Shown here in pieces: positions 63,564-64,000 of a DNA stretch of 64,000 bases. Source of the DNA: Saccharibacter floricola DSM 15669 (lineage in GTDB: Bacteria > Pseudomonadota > Alphaproteobacteria > Acetobacterales > Acetobacteraceae). The stretch lies in NCBI RefSeq assembly GCF_000378165.1, contig NZ_KB899334.1, positions 124,001 to 188,000 of the forward strand. Reading direction: 5' to 3'. Made by a program: the position numbers and the translations under genes. The notes beneath the pieces were generated by a model. The model saw only the letters and a program-made list of their open reading frames with translations, made no database searches and was not told where the DNA came from. Each line of letters begins with the position of its first letter. Position 1 is the stretch's first letter.

Positions 63564-63693
63564 TCTTTATATTCCCCTAAAAATAGATATTTTGCAGATT
63601 AGTCCTACCTTATCGTAGGAATGGCTGTACTTCTGTCTCTACCACAAAAGAAGAGAGAAGCTACACTTCCCCCTTCCTTCAAAACCAATCACA

Positions 63694-64000
63694 TTACTCA
63701 GCTGATGGTTCTTCAATATTTTTAGGGCGGCGCCCACGCGGTGGACGTGGCGTTTCTTGCACTGGTGGCTGCGCCTCTCTGTCAGCTGCCCCATGCTCTT
63801 CCACATCCCCAGATCCCGGCTCTTCACGACGCTCACGACGCTCTTGCCGGCCTTGCTCGTATGCACGCTGGCGCTCTGCACGTTCTTGCTGTGCGGTCTG
63901 GGCTGCTTGATTCATCGCATTTAGAATACGAAAATAATGTTCAGCATGCTGAAAGTAAGCTTCCGCCTGCACACGGTCACCTGTACCTGTCGCATCCCGC
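63694..64000 (-). CDS. DUF4167 protein (C-terminal part)
   Basis: Partial gene running off the right edge, so its start is not visible; about 102 C-terminal codons are seen. The conserved DUF4167 end reads GDRVQAEAYFQHAEHYFRIL, followed by an arginine- and glutamate-rich, disordered tail (AERQRAYEQGRQERRERREE) and RGRRPKNIEEPSAE. These proteins occur widely in alphaproteobacteria, and several look like RNA-associated proteins; function is not established. A GTG at 63972 is internal. Between the tRNA and this gene there are 130 bases with no further feature. Confidence 0.88.
   Translation of the reverse strand, partial: RDATGTGDRVQAEAYFQHAEHYFRILNAMNQAAQTAQQERAERQRAYEQGRQERRERREEPGSGDVEEHGAADREAQPPVQETPRPPRGRRPKNIEEPSAE

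Noticed and set aside
1-64000. CRISPR arrays, insertion sequences, prophage or att sites
   Set aside because: No regularly spaced repeats, transposase- or integrase-like proteins, or direct repeats at the tRNA 3' end were seen; the tRNA-Met is not followed by an integrase or by a copy of its end within the window.

Overview
The window looks like chromosomal core sequence from an acetic acid bacterium (Alphaproteobacteria, Acetobacteraceae) of moderate G+C, roughly half by eye. The main pointers are a two-subunit PQQ-dependent polyol dehydrogenase (sldB-sldA), which is typical of Gluconobacter and relatives, an SMC protein of about 1500 residues, a plant-type glutamate-cysteine ligase, a DUF4167 protein, and the alphaproteobacterial orders miaB-phoH-ybeY-corC, yfgM-bamB-der and ubiA/rsmE-gshA. 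Genus and species cannot be fixed from this window alone. I see no insertion sequence, prophage, CRISPR array, rRNA or replication origin. Genes are packed tightly: the longest stretch without a gene is the roughly 250-bp nrdA leader, so no gap exceeds 300 bp.

Layout. 1-3.6 kb: end of miaB, then phoH, ybeY, corC and a DsbA-family protein. 3.7-9.3 kb: smc, a PPP-type phosphatase and a chorismate mutase. 9.4-12.0 kb: sldBA behind a clear sigma70-type promoter and ahead of a strong terminator. 12.2-15.5 kb: gltA, a small unknown gene, pyrE and murI. 15.5-22.0 kb, minus strand: polyprenyl diphosphate synthase, nrdB, nrdA (with a candidate NrdR box pair), aroC and fabI. 22.1-26.6 kb: pdxH, the lipid A/Kdo genes waaA-lpxK-lpxL and an unknown gene with a structured leader. 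26.7-33 kb: LpoA-like lipoprotein, rsmI, lolA, gshA, rsmE and ubiA. 33-39.4 kb, minus strand: two MFS transporters and yfgM-bamB-der. 39.5-46.2 kb: a glycosyltransferase, then a seven-gene minus-strand run tlpA-nfgA-aroE-coaE-dnaQ-GT9-pyrC. 46.2-48.4 kb: argH, lptM and an unknown gene. 48.4-55.5 kb, minus strand: mltB, dacA, tmk, holB, metG, tatD and an MBL hydrolase. 55.6-64 kb: a VTT (DedA-like) membrane protein translationally coupled to an ATP-grasp enzyme, mlaD, uppP, two tandem amino-acid permeases, an MscS channel, tRNA-Met(CAT) and the end of a DUF4167 gene.

Most genes are housekeeping: dNTP supply (nrdAB, tmk, pyrE, pyrC), replication and chromosome handling (smc, dnaQ, holB), cell envelope (murI, uppP, dacA, mltB, waaA, lpxK, lpxL, lolA, bamB, mlaD), aromatic pathway (aroC, aroE, chorismate mutase), quinone supply (ubiA, polyprenyl synthase) and periplasmic oxidation by SldBA, which feeds that quinone pool. 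Neighbouring genes often overlap by the four bases ATGA. I found no obvious defence or mobile system. The best candidates for undescribed biology are the VTT + ATP-grasp pair, the unknown genes at 26.2, 47.9 and 13.5 kb, and several structured intergenic RNAs.
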